From the NCBI RefSeq assembly GCF_001705665.1, contig NZ_MDHA01000025.1:1-64000 (forward strand): a stretch of 64,000 nt of DNA, written 5' to 3'. The notes beneath the pieces are model-generated. The model worked only from the letters and a program-made list of their open reading frames with translations, was not told the origin of the DNA and did no database searches. Source of the DNA: Thioclava sp. SK-1. Lineage in GTDB: Bacteria > Pseudomonadota > Alphaproteobacteria > Rhodobacterales > Rhodobacteraceae. Both the position numbers and the translations under genes were made by a program. Of the stretch, positions 11,304 through 19,973 are shown piece after piece. The first letter of the stretch is position 1. Every line of letters starts with the position of its first letter.

Positions 11304-11332
11304 TTGACTTAAATCCAGGTTCGAGTGAATAT
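11304..11332 (+). promoter_or_regulatory. Candidate sigma-70 promoter of the polyol operon
   Basis: TTGACT (11304-11309) and GAATAT (11327-11332) are spaced by 17 bases, upstream of smoE. The -35 is good and the -10 weak, as expected for an activated or tightly regulated promoter. Confidence 0.5.
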
Positions 11333-11353
11333 TTGCCCATGACGCGGGCAAAT
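11331..11353. promoter_or_regulatory. Inverted-repeat operator, probable SorC-regulator site
   Basis: ATTTGCCC (11331-11338) and GGGCAAAT (11346-11353) are perfect 8-bp arms around 7 bases. They overlap the edge of the candidate -10 and the expected transcription start, a position suited to repression. The adjacent SorC regulator is the obvious candidate ligand. Confidence 0.55.
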
Positions 11354-11378
11354 GCTCGCATCTAATGGGAGGAATACC

Positions 11379-12698
11379 ATGAACACGACGATCCGTGCCC
11401 TGATGGGCGCGTGCGCTTTTGGCGCGCTTGTAACCGCAGCTGCAGCAGAAACCACCATCACTGTTGCCACCGTGAACAACGGCGACATGGTGCGTATGCA
11501 AAGCATGATGGATGCATTTAACGAAGCACATCCCGACATTAAAGTTGAGTGGGTGACCCTAGAAGAAAACATTCTACGTCAGCGCGTTACGCAAGATATC
11601 GCCACCAAGGGCGGACAGTTCGACGTGATGACGATCGGCAATTACGAAGTTCCGATCTGGGGCGAACGTGGTTGGCTGGCTCCGCTGTCAGACCTGCCGG
11701 CTGACTATGATGTCGACGATCTTCTGCCCGCAATGCGCGGCGCGTTGTCGGTCGATGGCACGCTTTATGCGGCACCGTTCTATGGCGAATCTGCAATGAT
11801 CATGTATCGCACCGATCTGGCTGAAAAAGCCGGTGTGGACATGGGCGAAATGCCAAATTGGGCCACCGTTAAAGACGCGGCCGCCAAGATGACCGACAAA
11901 GACAATGGCATCTATGGTATCTGCCTGCGCGGCAAACCCGGCTGGGGCGAGAACATGGCATTCATTTCGGCCATGGCGAATTCATACGGTGCGCGCTGGT
12001 TCGATATGAACTGGGAACCGGAATTCGACACCGCACCGTGGCAAGATGCGTTCAAAGACTATCTGGATCTGATGACCAATTACGGCCCGCCCGGCGCGTC
12101 GTCGAATGGCTTCAACGAAAACCTGTCGCTGTTCCAGCAGGGTAAATGTGGCATGTGGATTGACGCAACTGTTGCGGCGGGCTTCGTGACCGATCCGGCG
12201 GAATCGACTGTGGCAGACAATGTCGGCTATGCAGTATTCCCGAACAAAGAAGGTGTTGATAACCACGGGAACTGGCTGTGGTCTTGGAACCTGGCAATCC
12301 CAGCCTCGACCGAGAAAATGGATGCTGCAAAAACCTTCGTGGAATGGGCAACATCGAAAGAATACACCGCGCTTGTGGCGGAAAAACAAGGCTGGCGCGC
12401 AGCCCCTCCCGGCACGCGGACGTCGCTTTACGAAAATGCCGATTACACCGCAGCGGCCCCGTTTGCCAAGCTGACAATCGACACGATCAACGAAGCAACG
12501 CCTGAAACACCGTCGGTCCAAGAAACCCCCTATGTTGGTGCGCAATTCGTTTCGATCCCGGAATTCCAGGGCATTGGCACAGCAGTCGGTCAGGTCTTCT
12601 CTGCCGCGCTTGCCGGTCAAATGGACGCGGATCAAGCCCTTGCAGCTGCACAGGCGTTGACCGATCGTGAAATGAAAAAAGCCGGTTACATCAAGTAA
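11379..12698 (+). CDS. smoE: Polyol ABC transporter, periplasmic binding protein
   Basis: Family 1 extracellular solute-binding protein, 439 aa, resembling SmoE/MtlE of sorbitol-mannitol importers. The signal peptide (MNTTIRALMGACAFGALVTAAAA) precedes TTITVATVNNGDM and the sugar-binding lobes, with GGQFDVMTIGNYEVPIW and GTLYAAPFYGES as family blocks. ATG 11379 is preceded by GGGAGGAA; a longer in-frame start at 11352 lies inside the inverted repeat. The first gene of the importer, it is followed by a hairpin that probably lowers expression of the permease genes relative to this one. Confidence 0.92.
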   Translation: MNTTIRALMGACAFGALVTAAAAETTITVATVNNGDMVRMQSMMDAFNEAHPDIKVEWVTLEENILRQRVTQDIATKGGQFDVMTIGNYEVPIWGERGWLAPLSDLPADYDVDDLLPAMRGALSVDGTLYAAPFYGESAMIMYRTDLAEKAGVDMGEMPNWATVKDAAAKMTDKDNGIYGICLRGKPGWGENMAFISAMANSYGARWFDMNWEPEFDTAPWQDAFKDYLDLMTNYGPPGASSNGFNENLSLFQQGKCGMWIDATVAAGFVTDPAESTVADNVGYAVFPNKEGVDNHGNWLWSWNLAIPASTEKMDAAKTFVEWATSKEYTALVAEKQGWRAAPPGTRTSLYENADYTAAAPFAKLTIDTINEATPETPSVQETPYVGAQFVSIPEFQGIGTAVGQVFSAALAGQMDADQALAAAQALTDREMKKAGYIK

Positions 12699-12742
12699 TT
12701 GACTGCGGCGCGGGCCGATCCCAAATGATTGGCCCGCCCACT

Positions 12743-12765
12743 AAAGGCCCCCGAGGGGGCCTTTT
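12743..12765 (+). terminator. Hairpin with T-run between binding-protein and permease genes (attenuating)
   Basis: AAAGGCCCCC (12743-12752), a GA loop and GGGGGCCTTTT form a 10-bp perfect stem. As the permease genes have no clear promoter of their own, it is more likely a partial terminator or 3'-end stabiliser that raises binding-protein mRNA over the rest of the operon. Confidence 0.75.
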
Positions 12766-12810
12766 CCAATCCTACACCCCAATCCGAAACAACGCGCGCC
12801 GAGGTAGCCG

Positions 12811-13683
12811 ATGGCCACAAAGCATTCCCGCGCCGCCGCAAGGTTGATGATTTCGCCCGCAGTGCTTTTGCTGCTGGGTTGGATGATCGTGCCGTTGGCG
12901 ATGACGCTCTATTTCTCATTCCTACGATATAATCTTTTGATGCCCGGCATGGAGGAATGGACGGGCCTGACGAATTACGAATTTTTTGTCACAGACCCGG
13001 CGTTCTTTACCGCATTGCTGAACACGTTGCTTTTGGTGGGCGGGGTGTTGTTGATCACCGTCATCGGTGGCACGCTGCTGGCGCTGCTGCTGGATCAGCC
13101 GATGTTTGGCCAAGGGATTGTCCGGATCCTTGTAATTGCGCCATTCTTTGTCATGCCCACCGTTTCGGCGCTGGTATGGAAAAATATGTTTTTGAACCCG
13201 GTCAATGGGTTATTTGCGCATATCGCAGGGTTCATGGGCCTGCCTGCCTATGATTTTCTGGGTCAGGCACCACTGGCATCGATCATCGGGATTGTCGCAT
13301 GGCAATGGCTGCCCTTTGCGACGCTGATCTTGCTGACCGCGTTCCAATCGCTCGACCAAGAGCAGCTGGAAGCCGCCGAGATGGATGGTGCAAGCGCACT
13401 GTCGCGATTCTGGTATATCATGCTGCCGCATCTGGCGCGCGCGATCACTGTTGTGATTTTGATCCAGACTATCTTCTTGCTGTCGATTTTTGCGGAAATT
13501 CTGGTGACCACAAATGGCGGTCCGGGCGTTGCATCAACCAACCTGACCTACCTTATCTATGTGCAATCCTTGCTGCAGTTTGATGTGGGTGGCGGCTCTG
13601 CCGGCGGTGTCATCGCGATCATTCTTGCCAATATTGTTGCGATCTTCCTGATGCGGATGATCGGCAAGAACCTGGAGGCGTAA
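12811..13683 (+). CDS. smoF: Polyol ABC transporter permease 1
   Basis: MalF-type inner-membrane permease, 290 aa, with six predicted membrane segments beginning at MISPAVLLLLGWMIVP. The EAA loop that docks to the ATPase reads EQLEAAEMDGASALSRFW (about residues 187-204). GAGGT precedes ATG 12811. The stop codon is one base from the next permease gene, so the two subunits are co-translated. Resembles SmoF/MtlF of mannitol and sorbitol importers. Confidence 0.9.
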   Translation: MATKHSRAAARLMISPAVLLLLGWMIVPLAMTLYFSFLRYNLLMPGMEEWTGLTNYEFFVTDPAFFTALLNTLLLVGGVLLITVIGGTLLALLLDQPMFGQGIVRILVIAPFFVMPTVSALVWKNMFLNPVNGLFAHIAGFMGLPAYDFLGQAPLASIIGIVAWQWLPFATLILLTAFQSLDQEQLEAAEMDGASALSRFWYIMLPHLARAITVVILIQTIFLLSIFAEILVTTNGGPGVASTNLTYLIYVQSLLQFDVGGGSAGGVIAIILANIVAIFLMRMIGKNLEA

Positions 13684-13684
13684 C

Positions 13685-14515
13685 ATGGCACGCGCAATTA
13701 CCAACCGTCGCAAGACGATCAATACAGCCGTGGCATGGGCCATTGGGATTGCTATCTTTTTCCCGATCCTGTGGATCTTTATCCTGTCGTTCAAAACCGA
13801 AGGCAACGCAATTGCCACCCCGCTGAAGATGTTCTTCTCGGGCTGGACATTGGAAAGCTATGGCCTGGTGATGGAGCGGTCGAACTATTTCAGGTTCTTC
13901 ATGAACTCTGTCATCCTGGCAGTCGGCTCCACCCTTTTGGGGCTGATTATCGCCGTGCCGGCTGCGTGGTCGATGGCCTTTGTGCCCAGCAAACACACCA
14001 AGAATATCTTGATGTGGATGCTGTCGACCAAAATGTTGCCGCCGGTGGGCGTTCTGGTGCCGCTGGTGCTGTTGTTCAATAAGCTGGGGCTGACCGATAC
14101 GCATTTCGGTCTGGTCGTGGTGCTTACCTTGATCAACCTGCCGATCATCGTGTGGATGCTGTATACCTATTTCAAGGAAATCCCCGGTGAAATTTTGGAA
14201 GCGGCCCGTATGGATGGTGCCGGGCTGAAGGAAGAAGTGCTGTATGTTCTGACGCCTATGGCAATTCCGGGCATGGCCTCGACGGTGCTGTTGAACATCA
14301 TCCTTGCATGGAATGAGGCATTTTGGACGCTGAACCTGACGACAACGGCGGCAGCGCCTTTGACCCAGTTCATCGCCAGCTATTCCTCACCCGAGGGGCT
14401 GTTCTACGCAAAGCTTTCGGCAGCGTCGATTATGGCGATCGCACCGATCCTTATCATGGGCTGGTTCAGCCAAAAACAACTTGTCCGCGGCCTGACATTC
14501 GGCGCGGTGAAATAA
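13685..14515 (+). CDS. smoG: Polyol ABC transporter permease 2
   Basis: MalG-type permease, 276 aa. It starts with a membrane segment (TAVAWAIGIAIFFPILWIFI) and carries the EAA docking loop EILEAARMDGAGLKEE (about residues 169-184). Forms the heterodimeric channel with the preceding protein. It lies one base after smoF and 18 bases before the ATPase gene. Resembles SmoG/MtlG. Confidence 0.9.
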   Translation: MARAITNRRKTINTAVAWAIGIAIFFPILWIFILSFKTEGNAIATPLKMFFSGWTLESYGLVMERSNYFRFFMNSVILAVGSTLLGLIIAVPAAWSMAFVPSKHTKNILMWMLSTKMLPPVGVLVPLVLLFNKLGLTDTHFGLVVVLTLINLPIIVWMLYTYFKEIPGEILEAARMDGAGLKEEVLYVLTPMAIPGMASTVLLNIILAWNEAFWTLNLTTTAAAPLTQFIASYSSPEGLFYAKLSAASIMAIAPILIMGWFSQKQLVRGLTFGAVK

Positions 14516-14533
14516 GAACAGGGACGAGACACC

Positions 14534-15544
14534 ATGGGACGTATTGTACTTAATAAAGTCCGCAAGTCTTTCGGAGAGGTGGAAGTTATCCCGCCGTTGG
14601 ATCTGGAAATCGAAGATGGCGAATTTGTCGTCTTTGTGGGCCCGTCGGGCTGCGGTAAATCTACCCTTTTGCGGTTGATCGCGGGGCTGGAGGACGTGTC
14701 CTCGGGCGCGATTGAAATTGACGGCGTGAATGCCACATCTAAACGCCCGTCAGAGCGCGGTTTGGCGATGGTGTTCCAAAGCTATGCTTTGTATCCGCAT
14801 ATGTCGGTCAAAAAGAACATCGCCTTTCCGATGAAAATGGCGGGCATGCCGGTCGCAGAGCAGGAGGAACGCATTGCAGCGGCTGCCAAGGCCTTGAACC
14901 TGACCGATTATCTGCATCGCAAACCCGGTCAACTGTCCGGCGGTCAGCGTCAGCGAGTGGCCATCGGCCGGGCAATTGTGCGCGAACCACAGGCCTTCTT
15001 ATTCGACGAACCTTTGTCGAATTTGGATGCCGCCCTCCGTGTCAATATGCGGCTTGAAATCTCAGAGCTGCACCAGACGTTAAAAACCACGATGGTCTAT
15101 GTGACCCATGATCAGGTCGAAGCCATGACAATGGCGGATAAGATCGTGGTGCTGCGTGCGGGGCATATTGAACAGGTTGGCTCCCCGTTGGAGCTGTATC
15201 GCAACCCACGCAACAAATTTGTCGCCGGGTTCATTGGCTCGCCCAAGATGAATTTCATCGAAGGGGAACGGGCAGCATCACGGGGCGCGCATACGATTGG
15301 CATCCGTCCTGAACATATCGATCTGTCCGTCGATCCTGTTGAGGGGGCGATTGTCGGCAAGATCGGCGTGTCAGAGCATTTGGGGTCGGACACTTTCGCC
15401 CATGTGCATTGTGAGGGGATCGGCCTGATGAATGTCCGTGTGTCGGGCGAGGCCGATATCCACGCAGGCGACACCGTCTATCTTCAACCGCAAGAGCATA
15501 ACCTGCACCGTTTCGGTGAAGACGGTCTGGCGATTACGCTTTAA
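14534..15544 (+). CDS. smoK: Polyol ABC transporter ATP-binding protein
   Basis: MalK/UgpC-type ATPase, 336 aa. Walker A is GPSGCGKST (about residues 36-44), Q-loop FQSYALYPH, signature [14 protein letters not shown], Walker [13 protein letters not shown] and H-loop YVTHDQ. The C-terminal regulatory OB domain spans about residues 235-336 and includes [10 protein letters not shown]. All catalytic residues are intact. Last gene of the importer, followed by a GC-rich hairpin. Resembles SmoK/MtlK-type polyol ATPases. Confidence 0.93.
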   Translation: MGRIVLNKVRKSFGEVEVIPPLDLEIEDGEFVVFVGPSGCGKSTLLRLIAGLEDVSSGAIEIDGVNATSKRPSERGLAMVFQSYALYPHMSVKKNIAFPMKMAGMPVAEQEERIAAAAKALNLTDYLHRKPGQLSGGQRQRVAIGRAIVREPQAFLFDEPLSNLDAALRVNMRLEISELHQTLKTTMVYVTHDQVEAMTMADKIVVLRAGHIEQVGSPLELYRNPRNKFVAGFIGSPKMNFIEGERAASRGAHTIGIRPEHIDLSVDPVEGAIVGKIGVSEHLGSDTFAHVHCEGIGLMNVRVSGEADIHAGDTVYLQPQEHNLHRFGEDGLAITL

Positions 15545-15552
15545 ACGGCCAA

Positions 15553-15583
15553 GGCCCCGGTATCTGATGTAATGGCCGGGGCC
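15553..15583 (+). terminator. GC-rich hairpin after the importer genes
   Basis: GGCCCCGG (15553-15560) and CCGGGGCC (15576-15583) are perfect 8-bp arms around 15 bases, directly after the ATPase stop. There is no T-tract, so it is a weak terminator or an mRNA-processing hairpin between transport and catabolic genes. Confidence 0.45.
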
Positions 15584-15762
15584 AATTCTACCCAATCACG
15601 GCACCGGGCTGGCCATATTGGCCCGACCTGCCCCCAAACCCCGACATTTGATGCTTGGGGTCACTGGATACGCCGGATTTTATCGTATAAACAGCTATGG
15701 GAGCGCTAACATCGCTCCTGCATCGGGCCTTCGGGGCTGCCACTTATGGAAAAGGTGCCGCT

Positions 15763-17232
15763 ATGGTACGTCTGTCAACTGCGACATTGGATCAACTTCC
15801 CGCAAGCGTGACACGCCCGACCTATGATCGGTCTGCGTTGACACCCGGTATTGTGCATATCGGTCTTGGGAATTTCCACCGCGCTCATCAAAGCTGGTAT
15901 CTGCACCGCTTATTTCAGCAAGGGCTTTACCTAGATTGGGCGATTATTGGCGCGGGTGTGCGCGCCCCTGACGCCGTGATGCGCGATAAATTGCTGGCGC
16001 AAGACTGCCTGACGACCTTGATTGAGCTGGACCCAAAGGGCCAATCCGCAGAGGTTGTCGGCTCAATGATCGATTACATTCCGATTGAGGAAGGCAACGC
16101 CAGCCTGATCGCGGCAATGGCCAAACCGGAAATCCGTATCGTCGCGCTGACCGTGACCGAAGGCGGATATTTCATCGATCCGGCGACAAAGGGCTTTGAT
16201 GCCACCCACCCTGACATCCAGCATGATGCGGCCAACCCATCGCGTCCCAAAACCGCCTTCGGGGCGATGGTCGCTGCGCTGAAACTGCGCCGTGACGCGG
16301 GCACCGGCCCTTTCACTGGCCAATGCTGCGATAACCTGCAAGGCAATGGGGCGATTTTACGTCAGACCGTTGTGTCCCTTGCCCGCTTGTCCGACCCGGC
16401 ACTGGCCGATTGGATCGATACCAATTGCAGCTTCCCTAATGCGATGGTTGACTGCATTGTCCCCGCAACTGGGCCGAAAGAGCTGCAATTGGTGCGCGAT
16501 GATTACGGGATCGAAGATGATTGCCCGGTCACGCATGAGAATTTTCGCCAATGGGTCATTGAGGATGATTTCTGCGCAGGGCGTCCGGATTGGGATAAGG
16601 CGGGCGCGACATTCTCGGATGATGTGCATGCGTTTGAAACCATGAAAATCCGCATTTTGAACGGCGGACATCAGGTGATTTCGGATGTGGGGGAGGTTCT
16701 CTCTGTTCCATCCATTTCGGGCTGCATGCAGCATCCCAAAATCTCTGCGCTGTTCACCAAGGTGGAGCAGGATGAAATCGTTCCGCATGTGCATGATGTT
16801 CCGGGCATGACACCGGCGGAATATGTGCAGCTGATCGAAACGCGCTTTTCAAACCCGATGATCGTTGACACCACGCGTCGTGTGGCCTTTGACGGGTCAT
16901 CGCGTCATCCGGGCTTTATCTTGCCATCGGTGCGTGAAGGGCTGGCCAAAGGCGTGTCGGTCGAAGGGCTGGCGTTTGTATCCGCCGCATGGGCGCGCTA
17001 TTGCACAGGCACCCGCGATGATGGAACCGTGGTAGAGCCCAACGACCCATTCTGGGCCGACCTGCAACCCTTGGCGATAACAGCGAAAGATACGCCGATG
17101 GTCTGGCTGGAAAACCGTGTTCTATATGGTGACCTGGCGGATGAGCCGCGCTTTGCCAAACCGTTTTGCACATGGCTGACGCTGATGCATACGCAGGGCA
17201 TGGATGCCGCCCTAAGCGCATATTTAGGCTAA
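15763..17232 (+). CDS. mtlK: Mannitol 2-dehydrogenase (polyol dehydrogenase)
   Basis: Long-chain NAD-dependent polyol dehydrogenase, 489 aa, the usual family length. It oxidises D-mannitol to D-fructose; relatives also take D-arabitol to D-xylulose and sorbitol to fructose. The nucleotide-binding block is GIVHIGLGNFHRAHQSWYL (about residues 28-46), and the catalytic segment KIRILNGGHQVISD carries the Lys-Asn-His set. ATG 15763 (AAAAGG upstream) is chosen over the longer start at 15697 because homologues begin near MVRLSTATL. It feeds the two kinases that follow. The symbol follows Rhodobacter usage, where mtlK is the dehydrogenase; Pseudomonas calls it mtlD. Confidence 0.9.
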   Translation: MVRLSTATLDQLPASVTRPTYDRSALTPGIVHIGLGNFHRAHQSWYLHRLFQQGLYLDWAIIGAGVRAPDAVMRDKLLAQDCLTTLIELDPKGQSAEVVGSMIDYIPIEEGNASLIAAMAKPEIRIVALTVTEGGYFIDPATKGFDATHPDIQHDAANPSRPKTAFGAMVAALKLRRDAGTGPFTGQCCDNLQGNGAILRQTVVSLARLSDPALADWIDTNCSFPNAMVDCIVPATGPKELQLVRDDYGIEDDCPVTHENFRQWVIEDDFCAGRPDWDKAGATFSDDVHAFETMKIRILNGGHQVISDVGEVLSVPSISGCMQHPKISALFTKVEQDEIVPHVHDVPGMTPAEYVQLIETRFSNPMIVDTTRRVAFDGSSRHPGFILPSVREGLAKGVSVEGLAFVSAAWARYCTGTRDDGTVVEPNDPFWADLQPLAITAKDTPMVWLENRVLYGDLADEPRFAKPFCTWLTLMHTQGMDAALSAYLG

Positions 17233-17242
17233 GGGGCAAATC

Positions 17243-18688
17243 ATGTATCTTGGGATCGATCTGGGCACATCGGGTCTTCGCGCCTTGCTGATGGATGAGG
17301 GCGGCACCGCCATTGGCGCGGCAGAGGCACATTACACAGTGTCGAACCCTGCTCCAGGCTGGTCCGAACAAGACCCAGCGCAATGGATCACCGCGCTGGA
17401 AACAGCCGTGACCGCGCTGCGCAACGCACATCCGGCATTTTCTGCACTGAAAGGTGTGGGGATTTCGGGCCATATGCATGGCGCGACCGTGTTGGATCAG
17501 GCGGGCGATGTTCTGCGCCCATGTATTTTGTGGAATGACACCCGATCCCATATTCAGGCCGCAGAACTGGACGCACAGCCCCGTTTTCGCGAACTGTCCG
17601 CCAATATCGTCTTTCCTGGCTTCACAGCGCCAAAATTGGCATGGATACGCCAGCATGAGCCAGAAGTATTCGCGAAAATCGCCAAGGTTCTGCTGCCCGC
17701 GGCCTATTTGGGGTATTACCTGACGGGCGAATATGTGGCGGATATGTCCGACAGTGCAGGCACAAGCTGGCTGGATACCGGAGCGCGGGATTGGTCTGAT
17801 GAGCTGCTGTCTGCGACCGGGTTGCGCCGGGAACAGATGCCGCGCCTGATCGAAGGCTGTCAGGCGGCTGCCGCACTGCGCCCCGAAGTGGCCACACGTT
17901 GGGGCGTGGCCGACAGCGTGGTTGTCGCCGGGGGCGCGGGTGACAATGCCGCAGCAGCCGTTGGCATTGGCGCGATGAATGAAGGCGAGGGTTTTGTCAG
18001 CCTTGGGACCTCCGGTGTGTTGCTTGCCGCACGCGGTGGCTTTGCCCCTGCCCCAGAAACCGCGCTGCATACGTTTTGCCACGCCGTACCCGGGCGTTGG
18101 TATCAGATGGGTGTGATGCTATCAGCGACCGACAGCCTGAATTGGCTGGCCCGGATCACCGGACAGACACCGGCGCAGCTGACCCGCGCATTGCCACAAT
18201 TACAGGCGCCGGGTCGAGAGCGCTTCCTGCCCTATCTCTCGGGTGAGCGGACACCGCATAATGACGCGCAGATCCGGGGCAGTTTTACCGGATTGGGCAC
18301 TGATACAACAGTCGACCATATGACGCGTGCGGTTTTGGCCGGTGTGGCCTATGGCCTGCGTGACAGTGCAGAGGCGCTGCGTGCGACCGGGGCGGAGCTT
18401 GGTCAATTGCTGGCGATTGGCGGTGGCACTGGCTCTAAATTATGGGTTGAGATGATCGCCACGGTGCTGAACTGCCCGCTGGCCCTGCCCAAAGACGGAG
18501 AGTTCGGCGCTGCCCTTGGCGCCGCGCGCCTTGGGTTGATCGCCGCCACAAAGGCCGATGCAAACACAGTTCTAACCCCGCCAGAGCTGGGCGAAGTGAT
18601 CGCCCCCAATACCGCCTTGCACGCGGCCTTCGACGACGAGTATCACGCATTTAAGGCCGCCTACCCGGCCATTCGCGCCATTCAATAG
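17243..18688 (+). CDS. xylB: Xylulokinase
   Basis: FGGY-family sugar kinase, 481 aa. The phosphate-binding segment LGIDLGTSGLRALLMDEGG sits at the N-terminus. GISGHMHGATVLD and WNDTRS are typical of xylulokinase, and the C-terminal nucleotide motif is AIGGGTGSKLW. It would phosphorylate D-xylulose formed from D-arabitol, giving xylulose 5-phosphate. The gene lies 10 bases after the dehydrogenase. In the Pseudomonas fluorescens mannitol operon the equivalent gene is mtlY. Confidence 0.92.
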   Translation: MYLGIDLGTSGLRALLMDEGGTAIGAAEAHYTVSNPAPGWSEQDPAQWITALETAVTALRNAHPAFSALKGVGISGHMHGATVLDQAGDVLRPCILWNDTRSHIQAAELDAQPRFRELSANIVFPGFTAPKLAWIRQHEPEVFAKIAKVLLPAAYLGYYLTGEYVADMSDSAGTSWLDTGARDWSDELLSATGLRREQMPRLIEGCQAAAALRPEVATRWGVADSVVVAGGAGDNAAAAVGIGAMNEGEGFVSLGTSGVLLAARGGFAPAPETALHTFCHAVPGRWYQMGVMLSATDSLNWLARITGQTPAQLTRALPQLQAPGRERFLPYLSGERTPHNDAQIRGSFTGLGTDTTVDHMTRAVLAGVAYGLRDSAEALRATGAELGQLLAIGGGTGSKLWVEMIATVLNCPLALPKDGEFGAALGAARLGLIAATKADANTVLTPPELGEVIAPNTALHAAFDDEYHAFKAAYPAIRAIQ

Positions 18689-18725
18689 CGCACCTTCCCA
18701 TATTATAGTTCCAAGGAAATCGACC

Positions 18726-19652
18726 ATGATCCTGTGTTGCGGTGAAGCCCTGATTGATATGATCCCGACGCCCACGGCCGCAGGGCCAATGGGCTATGTG
18801 CCCCATATTGGCGGAGCGATTTTCAATACTGCCATTGCCTTGGGGCGGTTGGGACAACAAACCGGGATGTTGACAGGCTTGTCGGATGATTTGTTCGGCC
18901 AGCAATTGGCCGAGGGGCTAACGGCCAGCCATGTCGATACGTCTTTGGCAATCCGATCGGATCGGCCCACCACCTTGGCCTTTGTGAAACTGACCGACGG
19001 CCACGCAACCTATACGTTCTATGATGAAAACTCTGCCGGGCGCATGATTACGCAAGAGGATCTGCCCACCCTGCCCGACGATGTGAGCGCGTTGTATTTC
19101 GGCGGTATCAGCCTTGCGGTGGAACCGGGCGCAGATACATATGCCGCCTTGCTGGGCAATACCCATGACAGCCGCGCGGTGATGATTGATCCCAATATCC
19201 GCCCCGGTTTTATCCGCGATATCGAACGCTACCGCGTGCGGTTGGAACAGATGGTCCGTCATTCCGATATTGTCAAAGTGTCTGATGAAGATCTGAACTG
19301 GATCTATCCTGGCGCAGACTCCATTGCACAGAAAGTTGCCCGTCTGCGTGAACTTGGACCCGCGATGGTGATTGTCACGCGTGGCGGTGCGGGGGCCTCG
19401 GCCTGGCTGGCAGACGGCGTTGAGATCGAAGTCATCGCGAAAAAAGTCGATGTGGTCGATACAGTCGGTGCAGGCGATACGTTCAACGCAGGCGTATTGG
19501 CGATGTTGTCAGAGTTGGGCTGCCTGTCCAAAGCAGGCCTGCGTAAATTGGCACCTGAAGACGCCATTCAGGCCTTGGAAAACGGCGCAAAGGTTGCCGC
19601 GATAACCGTGTCGCGCGCAGGGGCCAACCCGCCTTGGAAATCAGAGCTGTAA
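18726..19652 (+). CDS. Fructokinase (PfkB family)
   Basis: Ribokinase/PfkB-fold kinase, 308 aa. N-terminal ILCCGEALIDMIP and the C-terminal signature DTVGAGDTFNAGVLAML with its catalytic Asp are intact. Placed after mannitol dehydrogenase and xylulokinase, it should convert fructose to fructose 6-phosphate and close the mannitol branch; the equivalent Pseudomonas gene is mtlZ. CAAGGAAA precedes the ATG. Last gene of the cluster, followed by a long hairpin. Confidence 0.9.
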   Translation: MILCCGEALIDMIPTPTAAGPMGYVPHIGGAIFNTAIALGRLGQQTGMLTGLSDDLFGQQLAEGLTASHVDTSLAIRSDRPTTLAFVKLTDGHATYTFYDENSAGRMITQEDLPTLPDDVSALYFGGISLAVEPGADTYAALLGNTHDSRAVMIDPNIRPGFIRDIERYRVRLEQMVRHSDIVKVSDEDLNWIYPGADSIAQKVARLRELGPAMVIVTRGGAGASAWLADGVEIEVIAKKVDVVDTVGAGDTFNAGVLAMLSELGCLSKAGLRKLAPEDAIQALENGAKVAAITVSRAGANPPWKSEL

Positions 19653-19675
19653 TCCACGGTATTTTATGAAATTGC

Positions 19676-19719
19676 TATATGGGCGGCGTGTTGGGATAGC
19701 CCCGCACGCCGCCCATATA
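19676..19719 (+). terminator. 15-bp perfect inverted repeat after the polyol cluster
   Basis: TATATGGGCGGCGTG (19676-19690) and CACGCCGCCCATATA (19705-19719) pair perfectly around 14 bases, just after the fructokinase stop. There is no T-run. The length and symmetry make a strong hairpin on either strand, probably ending the polyol transcript. Confidence 0.6.
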
Positions 19720-19892
19720 CCATATCAAGCACCTGCTTGCCCCCTATCCACCACCGACTGCCAGCATTTGCGGCAAAGCGCGTGGCCTCTGAAAATCCGA
19801 TGGGTATACTTGTCTGTGACCCAAATTTTCTGACTTGTGCATTCATTGAATATTGTGCGTTTTGTCCCATAAGCGGGAAAACTCTGTTGAGT

Positions 19893-19921
19893 TTGTTCTA
19901 GTAATTTGAGCGCGTTATACG
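19893..19921 (+). promoter_or_regulatory. Candidate promoter of the CheB-CheR gene
   Basis: TTGTTC (19893-19898), 17 bases, then TATACG (19916-19921), in an AT-rich stretch 53 bases before the start codon. Matches to the sigma-70 consensus are moderate. Confidence 0.4.
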
Positions 19922-19973
19922 CTACCCATAGGTTGAGCATATTCACTCGTATTCTCGGAAAGAAATTACTGTG

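Larger units (their letters stand above)
19653..19973. other. Gene-free stretch before the CheB-CheR gene
   Basis: It holds the hairpin at 19676-19719 and the candidate promoter at 19893-19921. The part between them is noticeably more AT-rich than the coding DNA around it, and I see no credible small gene in it. Confidence 0.6.
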
